Program-made: the position numbers and the translations under genes
Assembly: GCA_964016875.1 (NCBI GenBank)
Contig: OZ024719.1
Coordinates: 26,417,877 to 26,481,876, forward strand
From: Fallopia convolvulus
Taxonomy: Eukaryota > Streptophyta > Magnoliopsida > Caryophyllales > Polygonaceae
Direction: 5' to 3'
Length of the DNA: 64,000 nucleotides
Part shown: positions 48,263 through 58,510 of the stretch, piece by piece
Numbering within the stretch: position 1 is the first letter of the stretch
Layout: the number at the start of each line of letters is the position of its first letter
Notes under the pieces: generated by a model
What the model was told of the DNA's origin: nothing
Seen by the model: the letters and a program-made list of their open reading frames with translations, nothing else
Databases searched by the model: none

Positions 48263-49086
48263 CATAAATAAATAATGACACTATATAAAGGAGTATATGG
48301 ATACAAAACATCCATTATGAGTTGGATACTTGAATTAGCCATCATATATGATTTCTTATCACCTATTCACCTTTTTCATTATATATTGGTTAGATTGATT
48401 TACTAATATGGTTAGATATATATAAGTTGGATAATTTGTCTTTGTTTCTTTATAAATTATAATTTATAGTTTATCATCATCGTAAAAACACCCTCTCATG
48501 TTGCTTATTATTATTCCCCTAATCCCCATTCTCTAAGTTTAATTTATTCCTTCTTTTTCATGTATATGCATGTTTGTTTAATGTAACTTCTAACTTTCTA
48601 ATGACTAACTTTAGATTGAATTGTTTGAAATGCACCAATGCAGATTTTTCTGGTAAAAATTTGTTCCAATTCAATGTAAATATGATATCATTTTTGGACT
48701 TTTTTCTAAAAGCATAATGTAAATAACAAACTAAAATTGTTTCATTTAGAAAAGGATATTATTTCTTATAAGCAAAAAAATTGTCATTATTTTTAATCTA
48801 TTAATCCATCATGATTCAATACTTCCTATCCAATTTATTTTTCAAACTTTAATATTTCTTAATTGAATTAGGTTGATATATTTTTTCATGATTAATATTA
48901 TACATGCAACCAAAATATTAAAATAATGTTCTAGCGAAAAATTATATAATGATAATATATAAAACATAAGAAAATCCGTGCGTAGCACGGGTCATCCTCC
49001 TAGTTTAGTTATAAACTAATGAAAATTTAAAAGTAAGGGTGCTAGAGGAAATTTTGCAAAAGTTTAAAGATACTACTTAGAATAAG

Positions 49087-49216
49087 CTTTATTCAGTGTA
49101 CTATTTAAAAAAAATCAAAAACTCGAGCGTATCAACCTGAATTTAAAAAAAAAAAGTGATGAGCCTTCGATCCTACTATTTGGTAGCTATTCGAATTAAT
49201 TAAACGAGTCAAGGAC
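49087..49216. other. Short spacer between the foldback element and the PMD region
   Basis: AT-rich, with two poly-A runs. No gene or repeat end is recognised. Confidence 0.4.
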
Positions 49217-49472
49217 GCTTTGGTAAAGGGTATTTCTAAATGGCACCCACCCTATGTAACCTATTCAAAGCCCACCCTACCCCCTATTTGATATAAATAA
49301 AACCTAATTAAAATTTACACCCTATGTCACTCACATTTTTTCACATTCTTCTTCTCCTCCTATCTTTCACTCTCTCTTTCACTCTCTTATTCTACAACAT
49401 TCAAGGAGATTCAAGGCCTTCAAATCAAGTTTTTTGTGCATATTCTCCACAAAAACCACTCCTACAACAATC

Positions 49473-52192
49473 ATGGTAAGTTTTTTCGACAAATTCATCC
49501 AATTTTATGTACATTCAACTTCTAAATCTAGGTTTTGCAATAATTAGATTTTTTCTTTCAAATTGTGCCAACTATGATTTATATTAAAGATTTGAAACCC
49601 ATTTTGAAAGATTAAACCGATTTAGGCAAGATTTATTGGTCGGAATTGAAATTGGGTGAAAAACGGCCATTACCATCGAGGGCGTTCCGGCGCTGTCTCG
49701 AGGAAGAAGACGACACGGCCGTGACGACCGTGTCGTCTTTGGCCGTAACGGCTATTCTTCGACAGGCCGTGACGGCCAGATTAATAATGGCCGTGACGGC
49801 CAGAATTATAATGGCCGTGACGGCCAAAATTATAATGGCCGTGACCGCCAGAAGAAGAATGGCCATGACGGCCATTCTTCGCAAAGCCGTGAGGGCCGTG
49901 TTTCTGTGTCGATGGTGAAGCTGAATAAGTTGGATCATATTTTCAGACATCGAGGTGCTTAGAGACGGGTTTAGAGACCCGGTCTGGTCGTTATCGACGT
50001 CGTGAAGCACGGATCGAGCAGATGGCACCGATACCCGTGGCCCCGGAGGTTCCGGAGGTCCTTGGGCCTCCGAGGTTCAGCCCTTTCCAGTGTTACCCTA
50101 CCACTTCACACGAGGGCAGTGTCGGACCTTGTTCGACTCCTCACAGCATGAGACGGGGAGTAGCTCACATTCTGTTGAGGATCAGACAGCCGTCCATGCA
50201 CCTACTGCACCGACACCACATTCTCGGCAGGGACGAGGGGCTGGGGGACGAGGACCTAGGGGACAAGGGGCTGGCAGGCGAGGCGCAGACCTTGTCCCAG
50301 CTCCGACGGGAGGGTCTAGACAGAGGAGACAGACCCGACCCGGTCAGTGACGTCGGATCGAGCCGTTGCTCACACATTCTGCACCGGGAGGCCCGGAGAT
50401 CCCGGAGTTACTGTTGGGCTTCGAGGAGCATGTGGCCCACCACATATACGCTGGCAATGTAAGTAAAACTACTTAAAATATTTGATAATAATGTTTGATA
50501 CTTATGTTCGAATTTAAAATTAAAATATGTTTTGTACTTTAATGTATTACAGGAGCGTCCTCGAGGTCCTTTGAAGTATCAGTTCCGACGCACATAGCTG
50601 ACAGACTGGCCACAGGCGGGAGATGGCGACTGGATTGATATTGTGTGGGCCAACGGTCTTGCCCATCTGCAGAGTATTATGCATCAGCAGGTTCATATTG
50701 GCCTTATAGATGCATTTATTGAGTGATGGCATCCAGAGACCAGTTCTTTCCATATGCCATGGGGCGAGATGACGATCACGCTTCATGATGTTGCGCTCAT
50801 CCTCGGCCTTCCGATTGACGGGGAGGCAGTTCTGCCAGATGATGCTGCCGGCTCTCAGAGATCCCGATTCGCAGAGTTCTTCGATATGGATGAGGATTGG
50901 ATGAGCCGCCCAAATTTTGATAAGGGTGGTGTTTCACATGTATGTCTGAAGGAGTATTGCATGAACGCGAACAACAACCTTTCTTCTGAGACTGTCGCTT
51001 CTGGTTTTCTACTGTACTTGATAGCGTCGACTATCTATCCTGACAAGTCTCAGCATCGGATCCCTATCACATACTTGGACATGGTACAGGATCACGAGGA
51101 TGTATAGAGTACGTCTTGGGCTTCTGCTGCACTGGCTCATCTGTATAGGAGCCTTGGTGAGTGCTCGAGGTTTGGGGCTAGAGGAGCTTCTATGTGTTAC
51201 ACGCTATTACAGGTAATTGATCGAACCTAAATTATTTTTTTTTAGTTTGGCTAATATTATCAGTCACACTTGACTAGTCTTATGTTTTTTTATCTAGTCT
51301 TGGATCTTCATGTACTTTCCATTACTTCGTCCTGCCGGGATGCCATTACCATTACCGGAGGGAGGGACATGGTCTCAGATATGGGGAGATGGTGGTACAG
51401 TGCAAGTTGGGCGCAACTACAGAGCAAAGCTTGATGCTATGACGGCGGCAGATGTGAGTATACTCTTTACAAGTTGTATTTGAGGTTTTTTTTCCAAAAG
51501 AAGTTCATTTATCATGCGAAATTGAATCAGGTGGCTTGGATGCCCTATGGGGATTTAGATTTTAGCGACGCATATGCTTCGTCTTGTTTTCATGGGATGC
51601 TATCATTTCTGGCTATATCAGAGCCATACATGCCAGATCGATGCGCTAGGCAGTTTGGGTGTGTACAGAGGATACCTGAAGATGTTATTATGCCGAAGAC
51701 TACGGTTCGAGTAGGAGACTTGACAAAGTACAAGGTAGAGTTTGACACAGCCACTTGGGTTTGGAGATCTAGGGACGTGCACCGTATCAGCTTAGACACG
51801 ATGGGATTTCCAGTGACTGATGATCCGTCTGAGTGTGCTGAGGACTACTTGACGTGGTTCCTACCTCGTACACACGCACGTGTTTGTCGGCCCGCCACGA
51901 CTGCTCAGGAGGTATAACGTTGGGATTGTTTGTTTTTGTTACATAATTGATGTTTTTTGTTATAGGGTTTAGGGTTTAGGGCAAAAACGTTGGGATTGTT
52001 TGCTTTTAGGTAATAATTATTTTGTTATATATGCAGCGCATGCAGGAGGCGTTGGGTTATCTTGCACCATGGGCGGCATATCCAGGGGTGCACCCACCCG
52101 GATTACAGGACGCTATCAAGAGATCTATTGAGATTATGGGAGGAGCGGTCCCTGGATATGGCGATGGTGATGACCAGTCGGATGATGCATAG
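49473..52192 (+). pseudogene. Plant mobile domain (PMD) gene, decayed, transposon-type
   Basis: PMD proteins occur in plant TEs and in the MAIN/MAIL host family. A possible start ATG at 49473 is followed at once by GTAAG. Supported exons: about 50022-50458 (Gly/Arg/Gln-rich leader, frame changed near 50090), 50553-51212, 51298-51453, 51531-51911 and 52037-52192, all with GT-AG junctions and compatible phases. Key motifs: LIDAFIE then WHPETSSFHMPWGEMTITL, DVALILGLPIDG, SWIFMYFPLLRP, and DWIDIVWANGLAHLQ upstream. It ends in an acidic DGDDQSDDA tail. In-frame stops lie at about 50348 (TGA), 50597 (TAG), 50724 (TGA) and 51105 (TAG), and each is one C-to-T change from a sense codon. Array 1 of the palindromes (49717-49897) lies between the first ATG and the leader exon. 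Confidence 0.8.
49717..49897. repeat. Palindrome array 1: eight 13-bp units at exact 24-bp steps
   Basis: Units start at 49717, 49741, 49765, 49789, 49813, 49837, 49861 and 49885. The core is GGCCGTNACGGCC: three are perfect, four differ at one base and the last at two. The 11-bp spacers differ (for example AGATTAATAAT, AGAATTATAAT, AGAAGAAGAAT). The first unit sits in a larger hairpin with arms GACGACACGG and CCGTGTCGTC. Because the core is palindromic and the period is a multiple of three, both strands show open frames with octapeptide repeats such as MAVTARII, which I treat as secondary. Confidence 0.93.
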
Positions 52193-52400
52193 GGATTATG
52201 TTGGATTATTTTGATCATGTAGTTCAGATTATTTAGGTTTTGATTATGTAGTTGGATTATTTATGTTTTCATTTGTAGTCGGATGATGCCTATGGATTAT
52301 GTTGGATTATTTAGGTTTTGATTATGTAGTTGGATTATTTATGCTCGCATATGGATTTCAATTATGTTGGATTATGATGATGCTCGGAAATGGATTCAAA
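52190..52400. repeat. Diverged direct repeat at the 3' end of the PMD gene
   Basis: A segment of roughly 100 bp occurs twice (52187-52285 and 52284-52385), with repeated GGATTATGTTGGATTATTTA and GATTATGTAGTTGGATTATT. It fills the space between the two convergent genes. Confidence 0.75.
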
Positions 52401-52503
52401 CTAAGTAGACACTTCAAACTAATATTACATATTCTGATTGTATTTGTTGAGTCGTTGGAGCAATAGAAACTTCAAACTTCAAACTAAGTAGAACCTAAGT
52501 CCA

Positions 52504-53033
52504 CTAAAATGCGATGATCATCATTGGGAGCAAATTTGTACTTGTTAAGTCGTTGGAGCAATAGACGAAGAATGCTAAATGCAATGATCTCTCATCGTTT
52601 ATTTGAAGATCATTTAGCCCAATGTATACCTCATTTTCCTCCTGTAATGTTGGGGAACAAAGATGTCAGAAGAGGCCGTTAAGGCTAAAATGGCTGTAGC
52701 CGTTAAGGCTAAAGGACAAGGGGCCGTTATGGCCATGAGGCTTTTGGCCGTCACGGCCATAGCTCACACAGCCGTTACGGCTGAATGTGCTATGGCCGTG
52801 ACGGCCAGAAGCCTCGTGGCCATAATGGCCTCGTCCTGTTTCCTTACCAAATTGAATCGAAAAGGCACAAACAATTGTTGTGTTGTATATTGTTACCTAA
52901 AATGAGGGCTTACTAGATAAAACATTAAAATCCCAAAACTAAAACGAGTTTGGTATGAAGTAATTACCTCGTTGTGCTCTATTCGAAGCGAGTTCTCCAT
53001 CAAATTATAGTTGTGCAAATCTTCATTTGACAT
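52504..53033 (-). CDS. Small convergent two-exon gene, unrecognised
   Basis: On the minus strand, ATG at 53033-53031 follows a CT-rich leader (53034-53100). Exon 1 is 53033-52968, with donor GTAATT. Exon 2 can be taken as 52641-52504 after acceptor TTACAG, ending at a TAG. The product is 67 residues, beginning MSNEDLHNYNLMENSLRIEH and containing VYIGLNDLQINDERSLHLAF. I do not recognise it. The 326-bp intron contains palindrome array 2. Part of exon 2 (CTATTGCTCCAACGACT) is repeated at about 52450-52470. It may be the truncated 5' part of a second gene of the same transposon as the PMD gene. Confidence 0.4.
52674..52830. repeat. Palindrome array 2: seven units at exact 24-bp steps
   Basis: Units start at 52674, 52698, 52722, 52746, 52770, 52794 and 52818. 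Two cores are perfect. Two others, AGCCGTTACGGCT (52770) and GGCCATAATGGCC (52818), depart from consensus at two symmetrical positions and so stay palindromic. Spacers vary. It lies in the intron of the small minus-strand gene. Confidence 0.93.
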
Positions 53034-53202
53034 GGTTGTTGATTGTTTTTGGAGAGAAGAAGAGGATAGAAGAGAAGAGAGGGGAGTGTAGAAGGGTTTT
53101 AGTTCGAGTTTAATGTGTATAAGGTTAAAAAGAGCGGACAATAAATATGGTTAGGTAGGGCGTTGACAATAAATGCAAGTTTTTTGAATTTTTTAAACAT
53201 AT

Positions 53203-53311
53203 GGCCGTTACGGCCAGAAGGCTTGTGGCCGTAACGGCCATAGCGCCCTTGGCCGTTACGGCCAGGATGGCCGTGGCCGTTACGGCCACAAGCCTTCTGG
53301 CCGTAACGGCT
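53203..53311. repeat. Palindrome array 3: five units at 24-bp steps, within a larger palindrome
   Basis: Units start at 53203, 53227, 53251, 53275 and 53299. Four are perfect GGCCGTNACGGCC and the last ends in T. Arms 53203-53239 and 53275-53311 are inverted copies (36 of 37 bases), with spacers AGAAGGCTTGT and ACAAGCCTTCT. An additional half unit GGCCGT is at 53269. It is followed by a GC-rich tail to about 53350. It lies between the leader of the minus-strand gene and EF-Tu copy 2. Confidence 0.93.
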
Positions 53312-53574
53312 CTAGGAGGCGCCGCGTAGGCCTGCCAGCCTACCCCCTAGACCGGGCGCCAAATAAAATCTACGTTGATAAAAGATTATGATGTTTGCAG
53401 TTCAAACCCGGCCCGGATTTGTTAGCGCTGGTCTGGATTCAAACCCGGGCCGTATTATCAATCTGGATATGATGTTTGTAGTTTCTGGTCGAACACTCAA
53501 TTGCATCCTCAAAAACCCCTAAAACCCTTCCTCTCTATCCCATTCAACGCTTTTCTCAGATCTCTCCTCCGGAA

Positions 53575-56500
53575 ATGGCTTCAGTGGTACTGAGAAACCC
53601 TAACTCCAAGCGCTTACTCCCCTCCTCCTCTCAACTCTACATTTCCGCCTGTCAAGGTTCTCTTTCCCGTGGCTGCTCCGCCGCCTTCACCGATCCACTC
53701 TCCGGCAATGACAGGACTGCTACTGCTGGTCACTTTTCTTGGTGGCGATCTATGGCTACCTTTACAAGAACGTAAGTGTATTGGTTTTGATTACGGTTTT
53801 AAACTGGAATCTGTGATCTATTCTCATCACTTCTAAGTTCTAACACCCGGCTTTAAAATTGACCAAAAATAAATAGGTTTTGAAATTCTTTGGCTGGGAT
53901 TGGTAGTAGGTTTTCTGACATATATGAGCAGGAATGATAATTTTGACGAGAGATAAAGTAGTCAAACTGCACTGTTTTAGGCCCTCATCTGACTTTTGAA
54001 GTTTCATTCTGTTAATTCTCAAGTGTATGCCTTCCTCTTTTGCAACAGAAAACCTCATGTAAATGTGGGAACTATTGGTCACGTTGATCATGGGAAGACT
54101 ACCTTGACAGCGGCCATAACGAAGGTGGGTTCAAACATGATTTGTTTTACTCTATCCCTCTCACTTGTAGCTTCTATTCCCGTGTTCTCTTCTGTCATCC
54201 TATGTATATACTGGATTTTTTCTTTCTTTCTCTTAACACTTTACCTTCATAGACTGGAATACGATCGCTTCTAATATCGGATTCCCCATTTAATTTGTCA
54301 TGTTTCTCAATAACCTTCGGTTGTTAGGTCTTGGCAGAAGAAGGAAAAGCAAAAGCTGTTGCGTTTGATGAGATTGATAAGGCTCCTGAAGAAAAGAAAA
54401 GGGGTATCACTATTGCCACGGTCTGAATACTTTCCTGCCTCAATCTCATTTGGTTATGTCTGACTATTTTTTTTCTTCCTGATTTCGCATTTTTCATACC
54501 TTGCCTCGTGAGAGGAGCTATTAATTCACCATGATATTTAACCATAGTTTGAATTTTCCCATTCACAGGCCCATGTGGAATACGAGACTGCAAAGAGACA
54601 CTATGCACATGTTGATTGCCCAGGACATGCTGATTATGTTAAAGTATGTTTTTCATAGTAGAGCTTTCTTCAATTCAATCTTAGCACCACATCTTCCCCT
54701 GCTGGCACAGTTAGAAAGTATATGTATGAGTGTTTGACATATTACTGGATTGATATGATAAATACATGTGTTGCCTATGAATTTTTTTAAGATGATTTTA
54801 AATAATATTTTTAGGCATGATACATACTATTCATGAAGCAGTTCACTAATACCATGATCCGTGCCTATCTTCAGCATAAAACTAGAACTTTGTTTGTATC
54901 ATCGTTTTTTAGAGTAAAGAACTCTTGAAATCCAAGTGTATTTCAATTCTCTTTATGAAAAAAATCAGGAAATTAATGGTGATTAAATGGCTTGTAGAAT
55001 ATGATTACTGGAGCTGCCCAAATGGATGGTGGTATTCTTGTTGTATCTGCTCCGGATGGACCCATGCCACAAACAAAGGAACATATTCTACTAGCACGAC
55101 AGGTGAGTTTGGTGTCATCTTTTCATGGAGGATATCTATTTTTTGGTGAATCCATCTAGCACTGCTCTTCTTAAGCTTATTATCCGATAGCAAAATGCTA
55201 TATAGTTTATTCTTTTTCTGATGCATCTTATTATACTAGTTCTTTTCCTGATGCACCTTATATATGTTTGTATATGCAGAATTGAAGACCTTAATATTTG
55301 TTGGTTTATCTCTGAATTTCCTTACAGGTTGGTGTGCCATCCTTGGTGTGCTTTCTGAACAAAGTAGATGCAGTAGATGACCCAGAGCTACTTGAACTTG
55401 TAGAAATGGAACTTCGGGGTGAGTTCATTTCTGATATTTGATCATAGATGCTAAATAACTTATGTTTTTATTCTTCACTTATTAGCTTTTTCTGTTGTAT
55501 CAATAACATATTTCTTTCATGTTTATGTATTTTTGGGTCTCTTTAGAGCTCCTCAGCTTTTACAAGTTCCCTGGGGATGATATCCCTATCATTAGGGGTT
55601 CTGCCTTGTCCGCCTTGCAAGGAACAAATGATGAAATAGGGAGACAGGCTATATTGAAACTCATGGATGCTGTAGATGAATACATTCCCGACCCTGTTCG
55701 TCAACTTGACAAGCCTTTCCTGATGCCTATTGAAGATTCTTTCTCAATTCAGGTATGGAAGGCTGTTTGAATATCTTTAAGAACAGCAGCCTTGTAGCAT
55801 CAGGCATGTGAAGTAGTTTCTCCATTTTTTAAAAAGAATTTGTATTCTTTGATAGGTGCTCTCCAGTTACAAGTTAACTAAGAAAAACTCTGCAATAAAG
55901 GATCTCCTACATCTCAGATTTTAATTTGAAAGTTGTTGCATTAATGGTTTCACTAAAATACTTGTATTTTTACTTTCTTGTGAGCTTTTTGTGCATCTCA
56001 AGTTTGAAGAAACATTGTGTGCAACTAGAAATTATGTGATGACCTGAAAGCAAAGCCTACAATGTAGTAAAGGCGTTGCTAAACATATTTTCAATGTTTG
56101 AACTTGAAGAACTTGCCATTCCACGTACTGAAAAGTAATTATTATTATCTCTATTGTAGGGACGTGGAACTGTTGCCACAGGTCGTGTGGAGCAAGGAAC
56201 CATAAAAGTTGGTGAAGATGTTGAAATTTTGGGTTTAATGCAGGTTAATGCAATACTATGCTTTTTTTTTTTGTTTTCTTTCATGTGATTCTGACACTTG
56301 GTTATAAATATATTTCATAGGCAAGTTTAGCTTATGCTGTATTCTTGAACGGGTATATCTTCGTTGATATTAACAATCTTTAAATGCGTTGTTTATTGTG
56401 CAGGGTGGTCCATTGAAAACTACTGTTACTGGCGTGGAAATGTTCAAGAAAATTTTGGATCATGGAGAAGTGAGTGCCTGAACATCTAGCTTGAGTTTGA

Positions 56501-57313
56501 GCTGTCCACTGTACATGTATTATACGCCAACTAATTATTTTATTTTTTATAGGCTGGTGACAATGTGGGTCTTCTGCTTCGTGGACTGAAAAGAGAAGAT
56601 ATACAGCGAGGGCAGGTAAATCTCACTTTGCAGGTTCATGTTGGGAGGATAGCTAAATCTACTGCAACTTCTGGTAGAAAATCATATGTTTAATAACTAT
56701 TTTGCTGTCAAAACTTTTAAGAAGTTTGTCAAAAAAATAGCATACCTGGTGTACATTCTTTAGGGTGCAGGCCATTTCTAAGTTTGTCTCACAAGTAGTA
56801 TTGTCCGGCATGATGCATGTTGCTTCTGGTAGCTTGCTAATGAAAACACAGCACTGATGTTATCTTCTCTTACTATATGATTATTAGGTAATTGCAAAAC
56901 CTGGAAGTTGCAAGACATACAAGAGGTTTGAGGCTGAGATATATGTTCTTACAAAAGATGAAGGGGGACGTCATACAGCATTCTTCTCCAACTACAGACC
57001 TCAGTTTTATTTGAGGACTGCAGATATCACAGGGAAAGTTGAATTGCCAGAGAATGTGAAGATGGTTATGCCTGGTGACAATGTGACTGCAACCTTTGAA
57101 CTTTTATCCCCTGTGCCTCTTGAAACAGGTTAGATTCAGCCTGTACATTCATTTATTTGATTCAAGCCAATTTGACATGATACTCTATTAGATATATCTT
57201 CTGCATGTCAATTGTACTGATTTATTGTCCTCAAACTCACAGGGCAAAGATTTGCATTGAGAGAGGGAGGACGAACAGTTGGTGCTGGTGTTGTTTCAAA
57301 AGTCTTGAGCTAG
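53575..57313 (+). CDS. TUFM: Mitochondrial elongation factor Tu, copy 2 (complete)
   Basis: Twelve exons: 53575-53771, 54049-54124, 54328-54420, 54569-54643, 54998-55102, 55328-55418, 55547-55752, 56160-56243, 56404-56469, 56553-56615, 56888-57128 and 57243-57313. They sum to 1368 bp, or 455 residues, the expected length for a plant mitochondrial EF-Tu. All introns are GT-AG. The presequence [15 protein letters not shown]... is followed by the GTPase domain (G1 GHVDHGKT, G3 DCPGH, G4 NKVD), domain 2 ([20 protein letters not shown]) and domain 3, ending [15 protein letters not shown]. It is an inverted paralogue of copy 1. The promoter region is only about 260 bp from palindrome array 3. Presence of introns and the presequence excludes a plastid tufA or a processed copy. 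Confidence 0.98.
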
Positions 57314-57672
57314 AATTAGAGCTCCAATAGTACAATTTGGTTCATCAATCTGCTTGTTTGATAGATAAAGAAGCTGTTATCCAGAACTTGAGCTCATTTT
57401 AGATACACAACTGGGATTTTGTGCTCCATTTCAACCAGTCTTAGAAACTGTCCTCGAGTCCATTAATTAGTTGGAATTTTTTGGTTTTTTAATAAAAAAA
57501 AATGATATTTTTGGTATATTTTTCTCTATAACGCAAATGTCATCATAAGTTTGCGCTTATTGAATATTATTCCAAACCTTGTCTACATTCAGCCTAAAAT
57601 TTAGCCGTTCTACCTATGAGCCTTTTGGAAACATCCTCTTGACTTGTTTGAAGCATGGATGTGTACATCAAG
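57314..57672 (+). other. 3' UTR and downstream flank of EF-Tu copy 2
   Basis: AATAAA-like signals occur at about 57490. There is no further gene. The octamer ACATCAAG at 57665-57672 is the target duplication of the hAT element that follows. Confidence 0.55.
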
Positions 57673-58447
57673 TATGGCTGTCAATGGGTCGGGTTATGGG
57701 TGGGTGAAGCACTTCCACCACTCGACCCGCAAGTTAAAATGTCCCACCCGACCCACCCGTCACCGGTCAAATGTTTTACCCGTCACCCGTTGGTAATATG
57801 GGTAACTCGTTTACCCGTATAACTGAGGTATTCTATATATAAATAAATTTTCATACATAAACTAAAGTTATAAATATTCATAATCCATACATAAACAAAA
57901 TTAAATACCATAATCAAAATGGAGTGAAGATGGGTTACAAAACAAATCCCATAACATAAAGTCAAAGATGTATAAAAATATAAAATAATATTGTCAAGTG
58001 AGAGTTCAATCTAAACAAAATTAACTAAAGTTATACATCAACATAATTTTCAAGAGGGCAGCCACTAGGGTTGGAAACTGTAGAACAGACTAATAACCCT
58101 CACTAATGAAGTTACGAACTGAGGCAATATTCAAGCAAATAGATGGGCTGGAAAATAAATGGGCCAACTTATTTATCAAAAGACCAAAGTGATTTATATA
58201 TTTGATTTTAAGGGCCCATATATATTATAAATTATAGACCGAAACGGGTGAAACGAGTGATGGGTCGGTTGACCGGTTGATTTATTGGGTCGGGTTATTG
58301 AGTGATAAGATCCCATCCTTACCCGACCCATAACCCATTTTGCCCGTCACCCGAACCGATGTCACCTGCTTTGATTGGGTTTTCACCCGTTTATTTCGAG
58401 TGGGTTAAACGGGTGGATCGATCACCCGTGGGTAATTGACAACCCTA
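57673..58447. mobile_element. Non-autonomous hAT element, GGGTCGGGT-rich type
   Basis: 775 bp with ends TATGGCTGTCAATG and the complement of TAGGGTTGTCAATT. It is flanked by the perfect 8-bp duplication ACATCAAG (57665-57672 and 58448-58455). The interior holds many CACCCGACCC and GGGTCGGGTT motifs in both orientations near the ends, a well-known pattern of plant hAT relatives. No transposase frame is present. Confidence 0.9.
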
Positions 58448-58510
58448 ACATCAAGAAATACAACAATGATTTGAAAAGTACACCACTCAAAACACATAAC
58501 AATGAAAAAC

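Larger units (their letters stand above)
45744..49003 (+). mobile_element. Non-autonomous Helitron
   Basis: Starts TCTATATATC after A and ends CTCCTAG before T, the A/T insertion site of Helitrons. Ten bases before the end is a perfect hairpin, CCGTGC-GTA-GCACGG (48976-48990), the usual Helitron 3' terminator. A second 5'-end-like sequence TCTATATATACTATAAAATAG with similar downstream sequence lies at 46830. There is no Rep/helicase gene. The insertion lies exactly in the foldback arm, so both limits are supported by the restored pre-insertion sequence. Confidence 0.88.
44795..49086. mobile_element. Foldback element, now carrying a MITE and a Helitron
   Basis: Outer arms match as inverted repeats: CTTATTCCAAGTGGTACTCC (44795 on) against the complement of the sequence ending at 49086. 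The inverted similarity continues inward to about 45075 on the left and 45260 on the right. The right arm is interrupted: 45455 joins to 49004 when the later insertions are removed, restoring ATTAGAAAG...TTTAGTTATAAAC symmetrical to the left arm. A target duplication was not found. It has no coding sequence. Confidence 0.75.

Noticed and set aside
45744..49003. Autonomous Helitron
   Set aside because: No Rep or helicase motifs occur in any frame. The sequence is AT-rich and non-coding.
49633..50028. Minus-strand 131-codon frame through array 1
   Set aside because: It exists because the palindrome reads the same on both strands and the 24-bp period keeps the frame open. The plus-strand frame here (49646-49918) is suspect for the same reason.
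51964..51981. Telomere-type repeat (GGGTTTAGGGTTTAGGG)
   Set aside because: Only about two and a half units lie in a PMD gene intron. This is a telo-box-sized motif, not an interstitial telomere.
49717..53311. CRISPR-like array (short palindromic repeats with variable spacers)
   Set aside because: Repeats of 13 bp and spacers of 11 bp are far too short, there are no cas genes, and the context is a plant nuclear PMD region with spliceosomal introns.
3288..57313. Plastid or bacterial-type tufA insertion
   Set aside because: Both EF-Tu genes have spliceosomal introns and an N-terminal mitochondrial presequence, so they are nuclear genes.
41884..58447. hAT transposase genes in the two hAT-type elements
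   Set aside because: Neither element has an open frame with hAT motifs. Both are identified only by ends and 8-bp duplications.
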